NCBI GenBank assembly: GCA_020809705.1
Contig: CP085832.1
Span: 4,154,001 to 4,218,000, forward strand
Direction of reading: 5' to 3'
Origin: Calonectria ilicicola
Lineage: Eukaryota > Ascomycota > Sordariomycetes > Hypocreales > Nectriaceae
DNA length: 64,000 nucleotides
In this document: in pieces, positions 1 to 11,277 of the stretch
Numbering within the stretch: position 1 is the first letter of the stretch
Layout of the letters: each line of letters begins with the position of its first letter
Translations under genes and position numbers: made by a program
The notes under the pieces: generated by a model
Told to the model about the DNA's origin: nothing
The model's database searches: none
What the model saw: the letters and a program-made list of their open reading frames with translations, nothing else

Positions 1-1
1 G

Positions 2-1258
2 GAAATTAGGGACGCTTCTCCCAACTTTGCCGAGATGCTGAAAAAGGACCCAGCCGCAAAAGACGGAGTCAGAGCGCCTCGACCAGGCGAAATCATCACG
101 ATGCCTGATCTTGCAAAGACATTCCGAACTCTTGCCACTGAGGGCAAGGAAGGATTCTACACTGGTCGCATCGCCGAGGAGCTCGTCAAGGTTGTGCAGG
201 ACCTTGGAGGCCGACTTGAGCTTGACGATCTCAAGGATCACTTACAACGGGGCAGCGAGCCTGTAGAGCCCATCTCGGTCAAGTTTGAGGGCCAGGGACA
301 AAAAGAAGGCGAGGGAGTAGAACTCTGGGAACACCCTCCCAATGGCCAGGGTATCGTGGCACTGATGGCTGTGGGCATCATTCAAGAGCTGGAGAAGCAG
401 GGCAAGATCCCAACCTGGGCACCTGAGGACTTTAACACAACACCGTATCTCCACGCCATCATCGAGGCTCTTCGACTCGCCTTTACAGATGCCACCTGGT
501 ATGTGACAGACCCCAACGTTACAAAGGTCCCTACAAAGGGCCTAATTGACCCTAAATACCTTGCGGAGCGGGCCAAGATCTTCGACCCGGATCGAGCCTT
601 TGACCCCGTTGTACCTGGAAACCCCAAGTTCAGCTCGCCCGCGCTCCAGAGCAGCGACACGGTCTACTTTACAGTCTCGGACGCCGCTGGCAACGCTGCG
701 TCCTTCATCAACTCCAACTACGGCGGATTTGGCACGGCCATTATTCCCAAGGGCTGCGGGTTCACACTGCAAAACCGGGGCGCCAACTTTTCCCTTGACG
801 CGGAGCACCCGAACAAGTTAGAGCCCCGAAAAAGGCCCTATCACACCATTATTCCAGGAATGGTGACAAATATCAGCGACGGATCTCTGCACTCTTCCTT
901 TGGCATCATGGGCGGCTTCAACCAGCCACAGGCGCATACTCAAGTCTTGCTTGGACAGGTCGTGGCAAAACTGAATCCACAGCAGGCTCTGGATGCGCCC
1001 AGAATTTGCATCGGTTCCGGCATGCCAGAGCACGGAAAGGTGCTGGACTGGACGGTCAATGTAGAGGACGGCATGCCCGAGGAGACAATCGAGGGATTAA
1101 AGAAGCTAGGACACAATGTGGTGGTTCTCAAGGGCTGGAAGAGAAGCATGTTTGGCCGAGGCCAGATTATCCGATACACGGTTGATCCCGTCGACGGAAC
1201 ACCTCTGTGGTCGGCTGGAAGCGACCCGAGAGCAGATGGAGCTGCGTACCCATTGTAA
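2..1258 (+). CDS. Gamma-glutamyltranspeptidase-family protein, 3' part (5' end outside window)
   Basis: The reading frame is already open at the left edge and runs to a TAA at 1256-1258, so only the C-terminal 418 or so residues are present; the Met at 35 is internal. The family is an Ntn-hydrolase that cleaves gamma-glutamyl bonds such as that of glutathione and autoprocesses at a Thr. The likely nucleophile is the Thr at 659-661, in a DTVYFTV context followed by AGNAASFIN and a Gly-rich segment, which is the start of the small subunit. The pattern resembles the soluble YwrD-like branch more than the membrane-anchored enzyme, but the missing N-terminus prevents checking for a signal anchor. 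The gene converges on the glutaredoxin gene with 148 bp between the stops. Family call is firm; subfamily is inference. Confidence 0.9.
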   Translation, partial: EIRDASPNFAEMLKKDPAAKDGVRAPRPGEIITMPDLAKTFRTLATEGKEGFYTGRIAEELVKVVQDLGGRLELDDLKDHLQRGSEPVEPISVKFEGQGQKEGEGVELWEHPPNGQGIVALMAVGIIQELEKQGKIPTWAPEDFNTTPYLHAIIEALRLAFTDATWYVTDPNVTKVPTKGLIDPKYLAERAKIFDPDRAFDPVVPGNPKFSSPALQSSDTVYFTVSDAAGNAASFINSNYGGFGTAIIPKGCGFTLQNRGANFSLDAEHPNKLEPRKRPYHTIIPGMVTNISDGSLHSSFGIMGGFNQPQAHTQVLLGQVVAKLNPQQALDAPRICIGSGMPEHGKVLDWTVNVEDGMPEETIEGLKKLGHNVVVLKGWKRSMFGRGQIIRYTVDPVDGTPLWSAGSDPRADGAAYPL

Positions 1259-1406
1259 AATGCCACACCCAAGTGCGGCCCCAATTCTATTCGTCATTTC
1301 TGTACAGAGGTATCTCGTGATTCCCAAGTAATACATGCCAGCGTATCGTATCATACATCTGATTCCAATTTTCTTTTACGGTTTTTCATTTATATTTTAT
1401 TCCCTT

Positions 1407-1957
1407 CTACTCGCTCTTGGCATCGGTCTCGCCCTCGACGAGCACCTTCTTGTCCTCAAAGAGCTTGGCGAGGTCGCCGTTCTGGTGCATGGAGACGAGA
1501 ATGTCGCATCCACCGACAAAGTCCTTGTCGACGTAGAGCTGGGGGATGGTGGGCCAGTCGGAAAACTCCTTGATGCCCTCGCGCAGCTCGGGGTCCTCGA
1601 GGACGTTGAAGGCGGCAAACTTGTCGGGGTTGACGCCCTGGAGGCCGAGGATCTGGATGGCCGCGCGCGAGAAGCCGCACTGGGGCGTCTCGGGGGTGCC
1701 CTTCATGAAGAGGACTACGGGGGCAGAGGCGACGGCCTTGGTGATGGCGTCACGGGTCTGGTCGGAGAGCAGACGGGCCTGGAAGGGCGTCAGAGGCGCA
1801 AAAGGCGAAACCGAAGCTCGGAGGACGTGAGCCGGGGCTCGCATGGCCACCGGGCGGGCGGACTGCCGAAGCAGGGTCTGTGAAAAAGGCAGTCAGCAAC
1901 AGAGTCAGAGGGAGCGACATCGGACATGCGCACCGAAGCAATTGATCGCGAAAACAT
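1407..1957 (-). CDS. GRX5: Mitochondrial monothiol glutaredoxin 5
   Basis: Two exons, complement(1407..1877, 1934..1957), encode 164 residues. The first exon is only 24 bp (MFSRSIAS) and is joined in phase 0 across a 56-bp intron with a CTGAC branch site and CACAG acceptor. It completes an Arg-rich presequence (MFSRSIAS then [10 protein letters not shown]) typical of mitochondrial import. The core has the monothiol CGFS motif at residues 75-78 within [11 protein letters not shown], and downstream a WPTIPQLYV segment and a GGCDI segment that bind glutathione. The family carries Fe-S clusters in mitochondrial iron-sulfur biogenesis. The donor GTGCGC is non-consensus but acceptable in fungi. Transcribed divergently from the phosphopantothenoylcysteine decarboxylase gene. 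Function is well supported; the first exon is a by-eye model. Confidence 0.93.
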
Positions 1958-2835
1958 GGCGGGCAATCTGGAATGGCGAGATGGTTGAGTTGGTGGAAGC
2001 CGACGGCCGAGGAATTAGGTCATGTCAAAGCTCGCCGGCGCTGAAAAAGTGTGGCGCCCGCGAACCGTTGAGCTTGCTGACCAATCACCCTCTTGGTAAT
2101 TCAGGTTGTGCTGTGGCTTTCGTGTGGCTAGTGGGTGGCTAGGGTATGGGTCCCATGCCTTGTCCATTCCTCACCTGGCCTTTCAGACCTTTCAGGTGCA
2201 CCGTGCCTACCCTGTAGTTGCCCCCGTGGCCGTATTTTTGTGACTTGCAAACAACTGGGGCCGGGAACTTGGCTGTGAGAACCGGCTACGGAGGTCCGGC
2301 ACCGCACCCGGTTGAGATGTCACGAGTGATGGCTTTGACAAACATGCAGCTACCATTTTTTCTCCTACCAAGACTCTGTAAAAATCATCACAAGTCAGGC
2401 CACTGCAAGGCCTAGAGCGGAGGACGGCCGGCGATGATCGGTGATGATGGGTCACTGTCCACAAAGACTCGTCGGTGACATCGGATGACGTGGGGATGAA
2501 TGGCGGGGTTAAAACGCTTCAATCCGCTGTCGATGGACTTAAAGAAGCCCCATTACCAAGCGCTTGTACATTGAGGCTTACCAATACATCTCGAGTACTA
2601 CTCAGTTCCATTTTTCGCTTTATTCAATTAATTGTCTATGCGGCTACAACCAACGGGGCCAAACACCAACAGCACTTATAAAGCATTCACCCACATCTCG
2701 CTTCGCACAGATCGACTCCACCGCGGGGCTTGAGACTAGAAACACCAAATATCGCAAACCACGAAGCATTTCTAATCATCACAACAACAGCAGCGAATTC
2801 ACTCCCTCTCATAGAGACTCCAGAAACAAGTCGAA
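1958..2835. promoter_or_regulatory. Divergent intergenic region between GRX5 and the decarboxylase gene
   Basis: This 878-bp stretch holds the promoters of both divergent genes. No coding frame with protein-like composition was seen. A pyrimidine/A-rich leader rich in CAACA and CACC precedes the ATG at 2836. Confidence 0.5.
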
Positions 2836-3632
2836 ATGCTGCACAAGACCCAAAACGGGACCGACATACACCACGACCTGCTGGTCCGCAGCTCACCCGA
2901 GGCGCTTGAGCAGGGCCGTGTCGACGGAAGAAAGCATGTTTTGCTCGCCGCCTCAGGATCGGTAGCCACCATCAAGCTGGTGCAAATCATCGAGGGTCTG
3001 GCGCACCACAGGAACCTGTCGATCCGCGTCATTCTCACCAGCTCTGCCATGCACTTCCTCGAGGGCCAGTCGCACGAGCAGCCCACCGTGTCGGCCATCC
3101 ACTACATGCCCAACGTCGATGCCGTGTACACCGACGCCTCGGAATGGGCTCAGCCGTGGAAGCGGGGTGCGCCCATCCTGCACATCAACCTGCGCAAGTG
3201 GGCGGACGTGATGATTGTAGCGCCGCTCAGCGCCAACACCATGGCCAAGATGGTCAATGGCATGTGCGATAATTTGCTGACAAGCGTGATTCGTGCGTGG
3301 GACACCAACGGCACTGTGGACAAGGAAGGAATCAAGAAGATTATTGTTGCACCAAGGTGAGTTTGAGTCTGGAGCACAGTATGCAACTAGACGCAGCCTG
3401 GTTGATGCTAACGACTCGTTGCAGCATGAACACCGCCATGTGGCGTCACCCAATCACAGGTACCCAGATCAAGATTCTCGAAGAGGCCTGGGGTGGTGAA
3501 AACGGCTGGGTCGAGGTGCTGCGGCCAATCTCCAAGCCGTTGGCCTGCGGAGATGTTGGCGAGGGCGGTATGGTGACCTGGCAGACAATTGTCGGCGTGA
3601 TTGAGTCCAAGATTGGCCTGGGCAAGGAATGA
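2836..3632 (+). CDS. Phosphopantothenoylcysteine decarboxylase (HAL3/SIS2 flavoprotein family)
   Basis: Two exons (2836..3356, 3425..3632) encode 242 residues; the 68-bp intron has GTGAGT and TTGCAG ends. The enzyme is an FMN-dependent decarboxylase of coenzyme A synthesis. The flavoprotein fold begins at GRKHVLLAASGSVA (about residues 31-44). His116 in HINLRKWAD matches the family's catalytic His. The splice junction recreates the substrate-binding PXMNXXMW motif as PSMNTAMW (residues 173-180), which confirms the intron. Cys215 in ACGDVGEGGM matches the reductive Cys of the family. The protein lacks the long acidic tail of yeast Hal3-type phosphatase inhibitors, so a simple metabolic role is likely. 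Confidence 0.93.
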
Positions 3633-4087
3633 TTGCGGCAGGTTTCCTTTGTTATTTTGGCGTTTGGCAACGGTTGGGATTCAACGGCGCAACACCACAC
3701 TAAAATGAGCCGTGTAATATCTGTATAATTGAGCTTTGCTCTAGTTTTTTAATATGTAGAAATGCGACTTGGAGTCACCACATTGTGCACAGGATGGATT
3801 CCTGATTTCATTCCATGGTATAAGAAGAACTGAGCGCCGATTTAGATGACCAACTGTATGCAACTGACCGAGGTTATTGGGACACCAGCTGCTGCACCTT
3901 CCCCTGGAGCGAGATATGAATGAATGAATGAATGCCTGAGGCCTTGAGCTGCTCAGTTAAACGCATGGGAATTTCGCACATTTCGTACTACCATGCAGCC
4001 CGGCTCATCTTTTACACTCATGGTAGAATTGCAATATTTGCCAACTACTCGCGCCCATTTATTTATTCTTAGGACTCATCACTAGCC
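3633..4087. other. Intergenic region with a (TGAA)n microsatellite
   Basis: 455 bp between the decarboxylase stop and the next start. It contains a short TGAA tetranucleotide run at 3917-3934. No gene was seen. Confidence 0.5.
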
Positions 4088-4950
4088 ATGAACACGACAT
4101 CTATGCCATTCGCGGGTTCAAGCTCCAGCACGCGGGCCAATCACCCAAGCTCGTCTACACTGCGCCAACGACTTCGGAGCCAGGATGCTTCCACAGCCCC
4201 GTCGTCGGAAAACCCCCCCAGGTATCATCTACCCTACAACCAATTGCGGTCTTGGTTTAATACCCACCCGGGGGAAGTTGTCGATAACAGGCGAGCCCGC
4301 CATTTGCCAGTGCAAGTCCCTGACGAAGCGGCACAGCTCCAAGGCAAGCACTCTTTCCCATGCGACGAAGCCGTGCTGACAGATTCAGAGCTCTTTGCGC
4401 AGCTGGGCATGGATCTTCATGCTTCTGCGATGCGAGAGATTCTCGGCATTCACTCTGAAGTCCAGGCAAAAATCGGCCGTCTCGTGACTGATTCATCTGC
4501 GACCCTGTCCGAAAACGATGCTTTGTACGCCTGCCTTTCCTACCCACTTTCCGCAACGCTTTGTCATTCCGATAATTTCCCTCGGGCATCCATTTTGGAT
4601 CACCTAACTGATATGAAACAACGAATCATGTCGGCAAAGGAAGAGCTGCGGATACTTGAGGTAGAATGGGATGCGTGTGCGCGGAAAGAGACGGAGGCTT
4701 AGAAAGCCTTGACGGCAAACCAGACACAGGACCTAAGCACATATGATAGCGAGCATCTGAAAATTATGGAAGGATTCAAATCTGAAGCACGAGATATCGT
4801 GAAGGAAAAGGGCCGGGTCCTGGAAGTGATTGAAAAGGTACATGCCTCACCGCTCCTAGTGTCTAATAAATGCTAACTTGAGCTTAGGAATACAGAGCCA
4901 AGATTCAGGCCGAGACAGCAAGACTGATACAAGTTATGATGGATGAATGA
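4088..4950 (+). pseudogene. Unrecognised coiled-coil-like protein interrupted by an in-frame TAG
   Basis: An ORF of 204 residues ends at TAG 4700-4702, but the same frame stays open for 45 further codons, then a well-formed 50-bp intron (4838..4887, GTACAT donor, CTAAC branch, CTTAG acceptor, phase 0) leads to a last exon ending at TGA 4948-4950. The frame continuity and the intact downstream intron suggest the ancestral protein was about 270 residues. The N-terminal 60 residues are Ser/Pro-rich and look disordered; the segment around the stop is charged and helix-prone, like a coiled coil. An alternative is a 42-bp in-frame intron 4661..4702 (GTAGAA...CTTAG) that would remove the stop, but it has no visible branch site. 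I do not recognise the family. Whether it is a pseudogene, a strain-specific nonsense allele, a sequencing error or an unusual intron is open. Confidence 0.5.
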
Positions 4951-5203
4951 ATATCCCCAAGACAATAAATCAGGGATTTTCCTACTTGATAGATGATTCA
5001 CGAAGATTTCTCGACGGTGGAATCTTTACAAACTCAAGTCAAACACTCTATATTCATTGCTCATTACTTGCACAACTGCATAGTTACATGCTCTCCTGGG
5101 CCAATGCATGTCGGCATAGACGGCTAACTTCACTTTTGTCCTAAAACAATTCTCCAAACGCCGTCCCATTTTTTCAGTTGCATTATTACCCCCTCGTTGG
5201 AGC

Positions 5204-6486
5204 TTACTCCTTTTCGGGAATGACGACGCCCCACTCGTGCTGAGTGCGGCCGTACATGATGTCGCCAAGCCAGCCCTTGAGCTTGCTGGTAACCTCACCA
5301 GGAGTGGACTCGGGGCCCATGGGGATGTTGATGTCCTGTCCGTTGTGGTGGATTTGAGAGATGGGGCAGATGAAAAACTGGGGAATGTTAGTCGACGGCG
5401 TTTGGGCATGATGTAAATGGAGAAACTTACAGCAGTACCGGCAGCAAAGGACTCGAGGATACGGCCCTCAGCATCGGCCTCAATGACTTCAGCGATGGTG
5501 TACTTGCGCTCGGTGATTTCGTACTCGCCAGCCAGGCGCTCCCGAGCGATATCGAGACAACTCCTACGTGTGACACCGTCAAGGATCAGCTTGTCATCAA
5601 GGGGAGCGGTGATGATCTCCTTCTTGCCATCCTTTCGCTTCCACACAACAAAGAAGTTGCTAGCGCCGGCCTCAGTACACTCAGCATTGGCACCGTACAA
5701 CCAGAGAATCTGGTGGAATCCACGGGTGCGGGCTTCTGCGGTGGCCTTGAGCGAGGGGCCGTAGTTGGCGCCGACCTTGGCGTAACCGAAGCCGCCAACC
5801 CAGGCGCGGACCATGTCCTCAGGGGAAGTATGAAGACGCATGCCGCCGGGAGGAGAGTCAAGACGTGGCATGAAGGTCACAATGATGTATAGCATGGCCT
5901 CTTTGGGGGATGCGACGCCGAGCTGGGGTGCAGTGCCAATGACTGTGGGTCGAATGTACAAGAAGCTGCCGGCGCGGTCCTTGGGGAGCCACTTGGAGCC
6001 ATCGACAGACAGCAGAGCAACCATGAGCTTCTCAATCTGAGAGGGCTCAAAGGTGGGGAGGGAGATGCGCTCCGATGACATGCGAAGGCGAGCAGCGTTG
6101 CGGTCGGGGCGGAAGATGCGAAGCTTGCCATCGTAACCGCGGTAGACCTTGAGGCCTTCGAAGCACTCGGTGGCGTAGTGGAGGACCGAGGCGGTGGGCA
6201 TGAGGTTCAATGGGCCGTAGGGCTTGAGCTCAGGGGCAGCCCAGCCAGTCGAGGTCTTCCAGGTGACGGTGATCATGTGGTCAGTGGCAATGGTCTCATC
6301 GCCAGAGTTGGCAGTGGCCTCGTCGGGGACGGCACGAGGGTTCTTCGTGTAGGTGTAAGTGAGCTTGGAGGCATCGAGGGGGGCCTTTGTCGAGTGGCCA
6401 TTGGCGACGGAGGGTGGTATCTCCTTCTTTTGGAGGGCAGCGACTCTTACGTCGGCCCCTTGGTTTTGGACAGCAGAGGGAGCCAT
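5204..6486 (-). CDS. Branched-chain amino acid aminotransferase
   Basis: Two exons, complement(5204..5377, 5431..6486), encode 409 residues, the usual length for the fungal enzyme. It is a fold-type IV PLP enzyme that interconverts leucine, isoleucine and valine with their 2-oxo acids. The lysine in GYAKVGANYGPSL (Lys237) is the expected Schiff-base residue; YATECFEGLKVYRG near residues 104-117 and ECTEAGASNFFVVW further on are family signatures. The 53-bp intron (GTAAGT, CTAAC branch, CCCAG) lies 58 codons before the end. The start at 6486 (MAPSAV) is preferred to the upstream in-frame Met at 6507 because it begins the family-like N-terminus. No clear mitochondrial presequence is visible, so the cytosolic form is possible. 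Confidence 0.94.
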
Positions 6487-6890
6487 TGTGATGGAGATGA
6501 AGATCAAGATGAGGAAGAATGCTGTTCAATTGATGGCCAATTGGGAAAAAAAGAGAAGCAGTATTGTTTTTGTTGTTGGATGACTCAGTGAATAGGAGTG
6601 GGCTTGGCGAGAGCTAGTGACTAACACGGATGGATGTCTTTGTTATAGGGAGTGAGGTCAAAGTGTAACAATAGCCACGCGGGTGACGGAGTGACTTTTA
6701 TAACACACACTCAGGACCTGATCTAATCTGAACCGGGTGACACGACCGGGACGGGAGGCTTGGCAGGTGACGGAAACAAAACTGGGTTTGAAGAATGGGA
6801 TAGCCCGCCACTGCCCGCGCGCCGCTCTCGGCGCCGGGTTTGGGAGAAAACCAGTCATCTGTGCAGGATACAGCACAGAGAGACAGAGTC

Positions 6891-6961
6891 AGAGGGAGAG
6901 GGAGAGGGAGAGGGAGAGGGAGAGGGAGAGGGAGAGGGAGAGGGAGAGGGAGAGGGAGAGA
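6891..6961. repeat. (GAGGGA)n hexanucleotide microsatellite
   Basis: About 12 uninterrupted units of GAGGGA lie some 400 bp upstream of the aminotransferase start codon. It is a purine-only strand, capable of triplex or G-rich structure. Confidence 0.95.
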
Positions 6962-7627
6962 GTCTGTTGTCCCACCGCTCCGCCACTAATCAAGGGGAGG
7001 GATGTACAAAACGGGGGTCTTCCGTTCTGGACTCCACTAGTCGGGCGACGAGTGAGTGTGTTTGGTGGATTGCGTTGTGATACAGTAGCTGCGCGTGACA
7101 AAGGTGGATGTGATGAAGATAGGATTGAGATTGGGTTGTGTGTGTCATTGAGTCAAGATTTAAAAAAAAACGTGCCTCTCCAGTCTTGCTCTTTCTTGGT
7201 TTCTTTTTTAATTTTGCTTGTCCCAATTGATTTAAGAATAAAAAGAAAAACATTAGAGACTCAATTACCTTGTACAAACTCCCGCCATCGTTGCTCAGCC
7301 ATGGACGCTTTTCAGCATCTCTCTCGAGGACGGGCATATTTCGGTCTGGTTTGACGGAGATAGGCAACTCAAGGTTCCCGGGGTGCGCGCGGTGCGGTGC
7401 GGAAGCGATGCCGGGTGGGGACCGCACCCTACAAGGGCGCGGTTTGACATTGGAGCTGAAAGCTGGAGAGTTGGCATGCAGAATATAGCATGGGTTGCAT
7501 AGGTGAAGGGGAAGATTGCAGCAGAGGCAGGAAAAACAAAGAAAACAACTGCAAATGCAGTGCCAATGCCAAAAAGACATGATGACAATTGGCCAATGTC
7601 AAGCTGCCTGTCAGCTTATCGTGCACC

Positions 7628-7653
7628 TACATGACATGACATGACATGACATG
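7628..7653. repeat. (ATGAC)n short tandem repeat
   Basis: About five consecutive units of ATGAC in intergenic DNA upstream of the aminotransferase gene. Confidence 0.85.
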
Positions 7654-8656
7654 CAAAAAAGCATTTCCCGGTTGACGATGCGACGCCATGGTGGTGGTTG
7701 CTGGCTGGCAGCAGCTCTCTCCGGCATGTAATGGAGCCCCCCTACCCTCCCCCGGCCCCCCCCGCTAGCCTTTTTTTTTTTTCCTTACACCGTCGCCAAC
7801 CAAGCGGAATTGACCTTGGTTCTGCCTCTCCTCGCCGCGGATAGCCGCGAATTGCCTGCCTCTCGGCTTTATGAAGTCATGGAACCGCGGTCCCTTTTTT
7901 CTGGTTGTGTCGTGTGCGTACGCCGTGCGACGCTGACCTGGTCCCCGACTTCGTATTGCACATTTTATTGTGAGGGTTGCATCATCTGCTGGACCTGCAG
8001 CGATATCATCGGCGATCGGAGGGAGGGGGGGGGAGAGATGATGATGGGTGGATGCGTGAGAGCTTGAGGTTTCGAGAGGGTCGGATTGTTGAGTGGACAC
8101 CGGCGTCTAGTGGTGCTGCTCCCACTGTTGTTGGTCTTGGGTTTATGTTCCGGTCCAAGCAAAGGCAAAGGCGAGGTGTGGGCGGCCGCGAGCCATGATT
8201 TGGTCTCGAATTGGCGGTATGTCACAAGATGAGGCGCTTGTGTCATCTAGATCATTAGATGACTTGCATTTTTACGGTGTAGCCTGGGGCTTGGTGCAAA
8301 TCGTTTGTCCGTCAACTGCCATCAGAGTCTAAAAGTGCCATCGTCGGATCGGACTGATGTGGACTGGCTCCCCGCCGTGAGCCGCTCCGTGTCCCCTTCA
8401 CCGATTACGCCGGACGGAGGGCCCATTTGCGCGGCCGTGTTGCGTCATTCGCGGTCAATGCCGTATTCTCTTTCCTTTTTTGTATCTATCCGAGTCTTCT
8501 GCTGTGTAATTATGTATATGTATGCTTTTGCTTTTCTTTCTCCGTCTGTTATTAAGCGCCTGTTGAAGGAAGGCTTGTTTGTACTGTTTCTTTTTGTCCG
8601 CTCTCCCCGAAACCCATCTCCTTCTTTTTCTGCCGCCTAGTCTATAAACCCTGGAA

Positions 8657-10274
8657 TTACGATCTCTCGGCCTCGCGCTTGCGCTGCTCCTCCTCGAGTA
8701 TCTCGCGCTCGCGGGCAGCAGATTCAACCTCGGCCTTCATGCCCTTGGCCCGCTGGCGCGCCTCGTACATGTCACGGCTCTTCATGATGCGCTGGACAAT
8801 CTCGCCAGCGTTGACGTGGGAGAAGACGTGCTCGCCAATCTCGCGGTAGATTCCCATGGCCTTGGGCGCCGTGTAGGGGTCGTACGTGAGGGGCATGAAA
8901 GAGGTCGGGCCGTGGTAGACGGCGTCGGGGGTGCCGCGGGGCAGGGAGGTGAGGTAGGTCTTTGTTGGGGTGAAGGGGGCACCGAAGACGACGGCGTTGA
9001 TGTACTGGGTTGGATTGTGTTAGCGCATCTTCATTCATCAGGGGGGAGGGAATATGCTGTCGTATGGGGGCTTGTTGCACTCACCTTGCACTGCAAAACA
9101 CACAGTCCTCGCTCAAAAGTGTTCATGATGGGATAGTTGACTCCCTTCCATTGGTTGATGACATAGTCCTCGTGCACACCCACCACGACATAGGCCGGGG
9201 GGTAGTCCTCGCCCTTGCCCTTGCGCTCGTTGACGTTCTGCTCGTCGTACCAACCCTCAGCGCGGGCTAGCTCCTCCTCAGCGATGACGACCTGGCGCAG
9301 GAACTCAATGTGGCCGCTAGAGAAGAGATCGTAGCCTCCGTCGACGTAGACGACGCGCTGGCCGGGCTTGGGGCCGTGGCCCTCAATCAGCTGGCGGAAG
9401 TCGCCCTTCTCCTCCTCCGTATCAGCGGCCTTGGCCTTGCCCGACGCGGACCAAAACCACACGTCGGCGCCGGGGGCCAGGCCAGAGGCATCGGTGGCGT
9501 AGAGTCGCATGCGCTCGAGCATGGCTTCGGCCTGGGCAGCGCGCTCGGCGGGGGTGCCATCGCCTTCCTCACCGGCGAGGCGTTTCTCAAACGACTTGAT
9601 AAAGTGCGTCTTGGTGCACAGCAGCATGCGGCCGACGAGGTCGGTGGTGGAGATACCGGGGGAGCGCTTGACGACCTTGAAGCGGCCGGCCTCCTTGACG
9701 AAGCGGTAGCAGTCGTTGCCGTCGCTGTCGGACGTGATGTCGTCGCCGTGGACCACGTACTTGCAACCGTAGTGGGTGATGTAGGGGAGGTAGGTGACGT
9801 AGGGCGCGCCGCCGACGGAGCGCGTCACCCATCTGCAGGCATCTGTAGCTGCGAGACTGTTGTCGGGGGGCGGCGTGTCAGTATGTTGTGCGCTCGTCGG
9901 GGTGTTTTGGTGTGTGTCGGGTAAAACTCACCGTTCCTGCAGCGTCATGACAGTTGGCCCCTTGTTGGCCAGAATGTCCTCGTCGGAGTGGACGCCAGCG
10001 TAGAGCTCGGTGCCGAGCTGGCGGGCTTGGACGATGGCGCCAGCATGGCCTTGTAGTAGCAGTTTCTGTTTAGTGACGTGTCCATTGTTGGAGGGAGTTG
10101 TAGGGAAAGGAAAGCAAAGGAGCTGTCTGCTGTAGATAGATACATACCGTGGTGGAAAAAGTCAAAGCATCCATCAACCCAGATGCGCCCCTCGACCAGC
10201 TCTGGCGCGGGGTCCCCTTCGAACTTGAACCCCTCAATTGGGTTGGCGGGGTCTGTTTCGGGAGCGGACGACAT
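8657..10274 (-). CDS. ECT1: Ethanolamine-phosphate cytidylyltransferase
   Basis: Four exons, complement(8657..9004, 9085..9832, 9932..10049, 10148..10274), encode 446 residues. The enzyme makes CDP-ethanolamine from phosphoethanolamine and CTP in the Kennedy pathway for phosphatidylethanolamine. The first catalytic domain has IWVDGCFDFFHHGHAGA, with the HXGH motif at residues 41-44 split by intron 1. The second cytidylyltransferase domain has YVDGGYDLFSSGHIEFL, with the degenerate SSGH that is normal for this family. All introns have GT...AG ends and preserve frame, and the exon 3/4 join gives CVLQCKYINAVVFGAPFTPTK as expected. The C-terminal about 40 residues form a charged Glu/Arg-rich helix. 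Confidence 0.93.
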
Positions 10275-11277
10275 GATGCGAAAGGGGCGTGTAGGATTTA
10301 TTACAGAAAATGGATGATATTGAAAGGTGTGAAGCTCTCTGAGAAGGAGAGGCGCAAACGGTGAGCTCTCCTGGCTGGCTCTCTCACCGTAATAGCTACG
10401 GCAACATGATGCCGGTCACGGGTTTGGCGACTCTGCCGTCATGATTTGATTGGGTGCGCCCACACATGGCCTGTCGCTGGCCTGTTAGATGGGCTCAGAG
10501 GTCCCATTTTTGTCGCAAATGAAGCGCCAGCCTGGTCTTTGGGAGCTACAGCTTAATTTCTGCCTTGATTTTCCCCCCTTTACCTTATCTGATCAGGATC
10601 AGTTCGCCGGGAATAATACACGCAAATGCATGTGAAAGCCCATGGGTGACGACGGGATGGGTTTACAGGGTAGTCCCACTAGTCAGAGCATGTGCGTAGC
10701 AGCGGCGGCCGTTGACATACATGCTGTACATATAGATTAAAGATAATTTAGGCGCACGCATCGCATGCAACAAGGGGCCATCACTAGTTAAAAAGAAGAG
10801 CCTCCTATGATGGCTTCGTCCAACACCCACGTTTCTTCGCGGCCAAGCTCTTGGCTCCGTCCTATCTCACGAGGCCGCGCACATTCTACATTCTTTGGAG
10901 CCTTCATCTCCGGCTCTTGTCAACATCTTCTCACCGAGAGTCGCAGCTCCACACCACCCCTGGCCGACACGTTCTGCATCGATTGGCCCAGGCGTCCAGA
11001 CTCGATGGGATGAACGACTCTGTCACGGAACATCTTTCGCTCCAATCTCGACGCCAATGTGCCTGGCATATCCCGGCCCTCTCGTGCGCATCTTTGTCGG
11101 GCGCTGTCCACGATTCCAGCTGCTCGCCCGGACGAACCCTGCTGGTGAACCGGTTTGTCGGATCCCCGCCATCCAGGCCATGAGTTAAATACAGCGATGC
11201 GACCTCGTCTTTTTTTTGACTTTGCCCGTTCCTTGCCCTACAGTTGCATCCCGTTCCTTGACAACCCACCCGGCACC
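10275..11277. other. Divergent intergenic region ECT1 / histidine phosphatase
   Basis: 1.0 kb holding both promoters. Overlapping short ORFs at 10807-11188 exist in several frames and look like chance reading frames. No gene was seen. Confidence 0.45.

Larger units (their letters stand above)
6487..8656. other. 2.2-kb intergenic region, low-complexity and repeat-rich
   Basis: It lies between the aminotransferase start and the cytidylyltransferase stop and should contain the aminotransferase promoter. Apart from the simple repeats listed separately, C/G and T homopolymer runs near 7740-7785 stand out. The ORFs here are low-complexity or overlap on both strands, and none looks like a protein. 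Confidence 0.5.

Noticed and set aside
1335..1883. 182-codon plus-strand ORF over the glutaredoxin gene
   Set aside because: It is the antisense frame of the GRX5 coding exon, a GC-rich shadow.
3917..3934. (TGAA)n run as a possible CRISPR-like or regulatory array
   Set aside because: Simple microsatellite only; no spacers and a eukaryotic context.
6737..7354. 205-codon plus-strand ORF
   Set aside because: Largely created by the GAGGGA array, which is open in several frames; no family features.
9310..9924. 204-codon plus-strand ORF over the cytidylyltransferase gene
   Set aside because: Antisense shadow of ECT1 exon 3.
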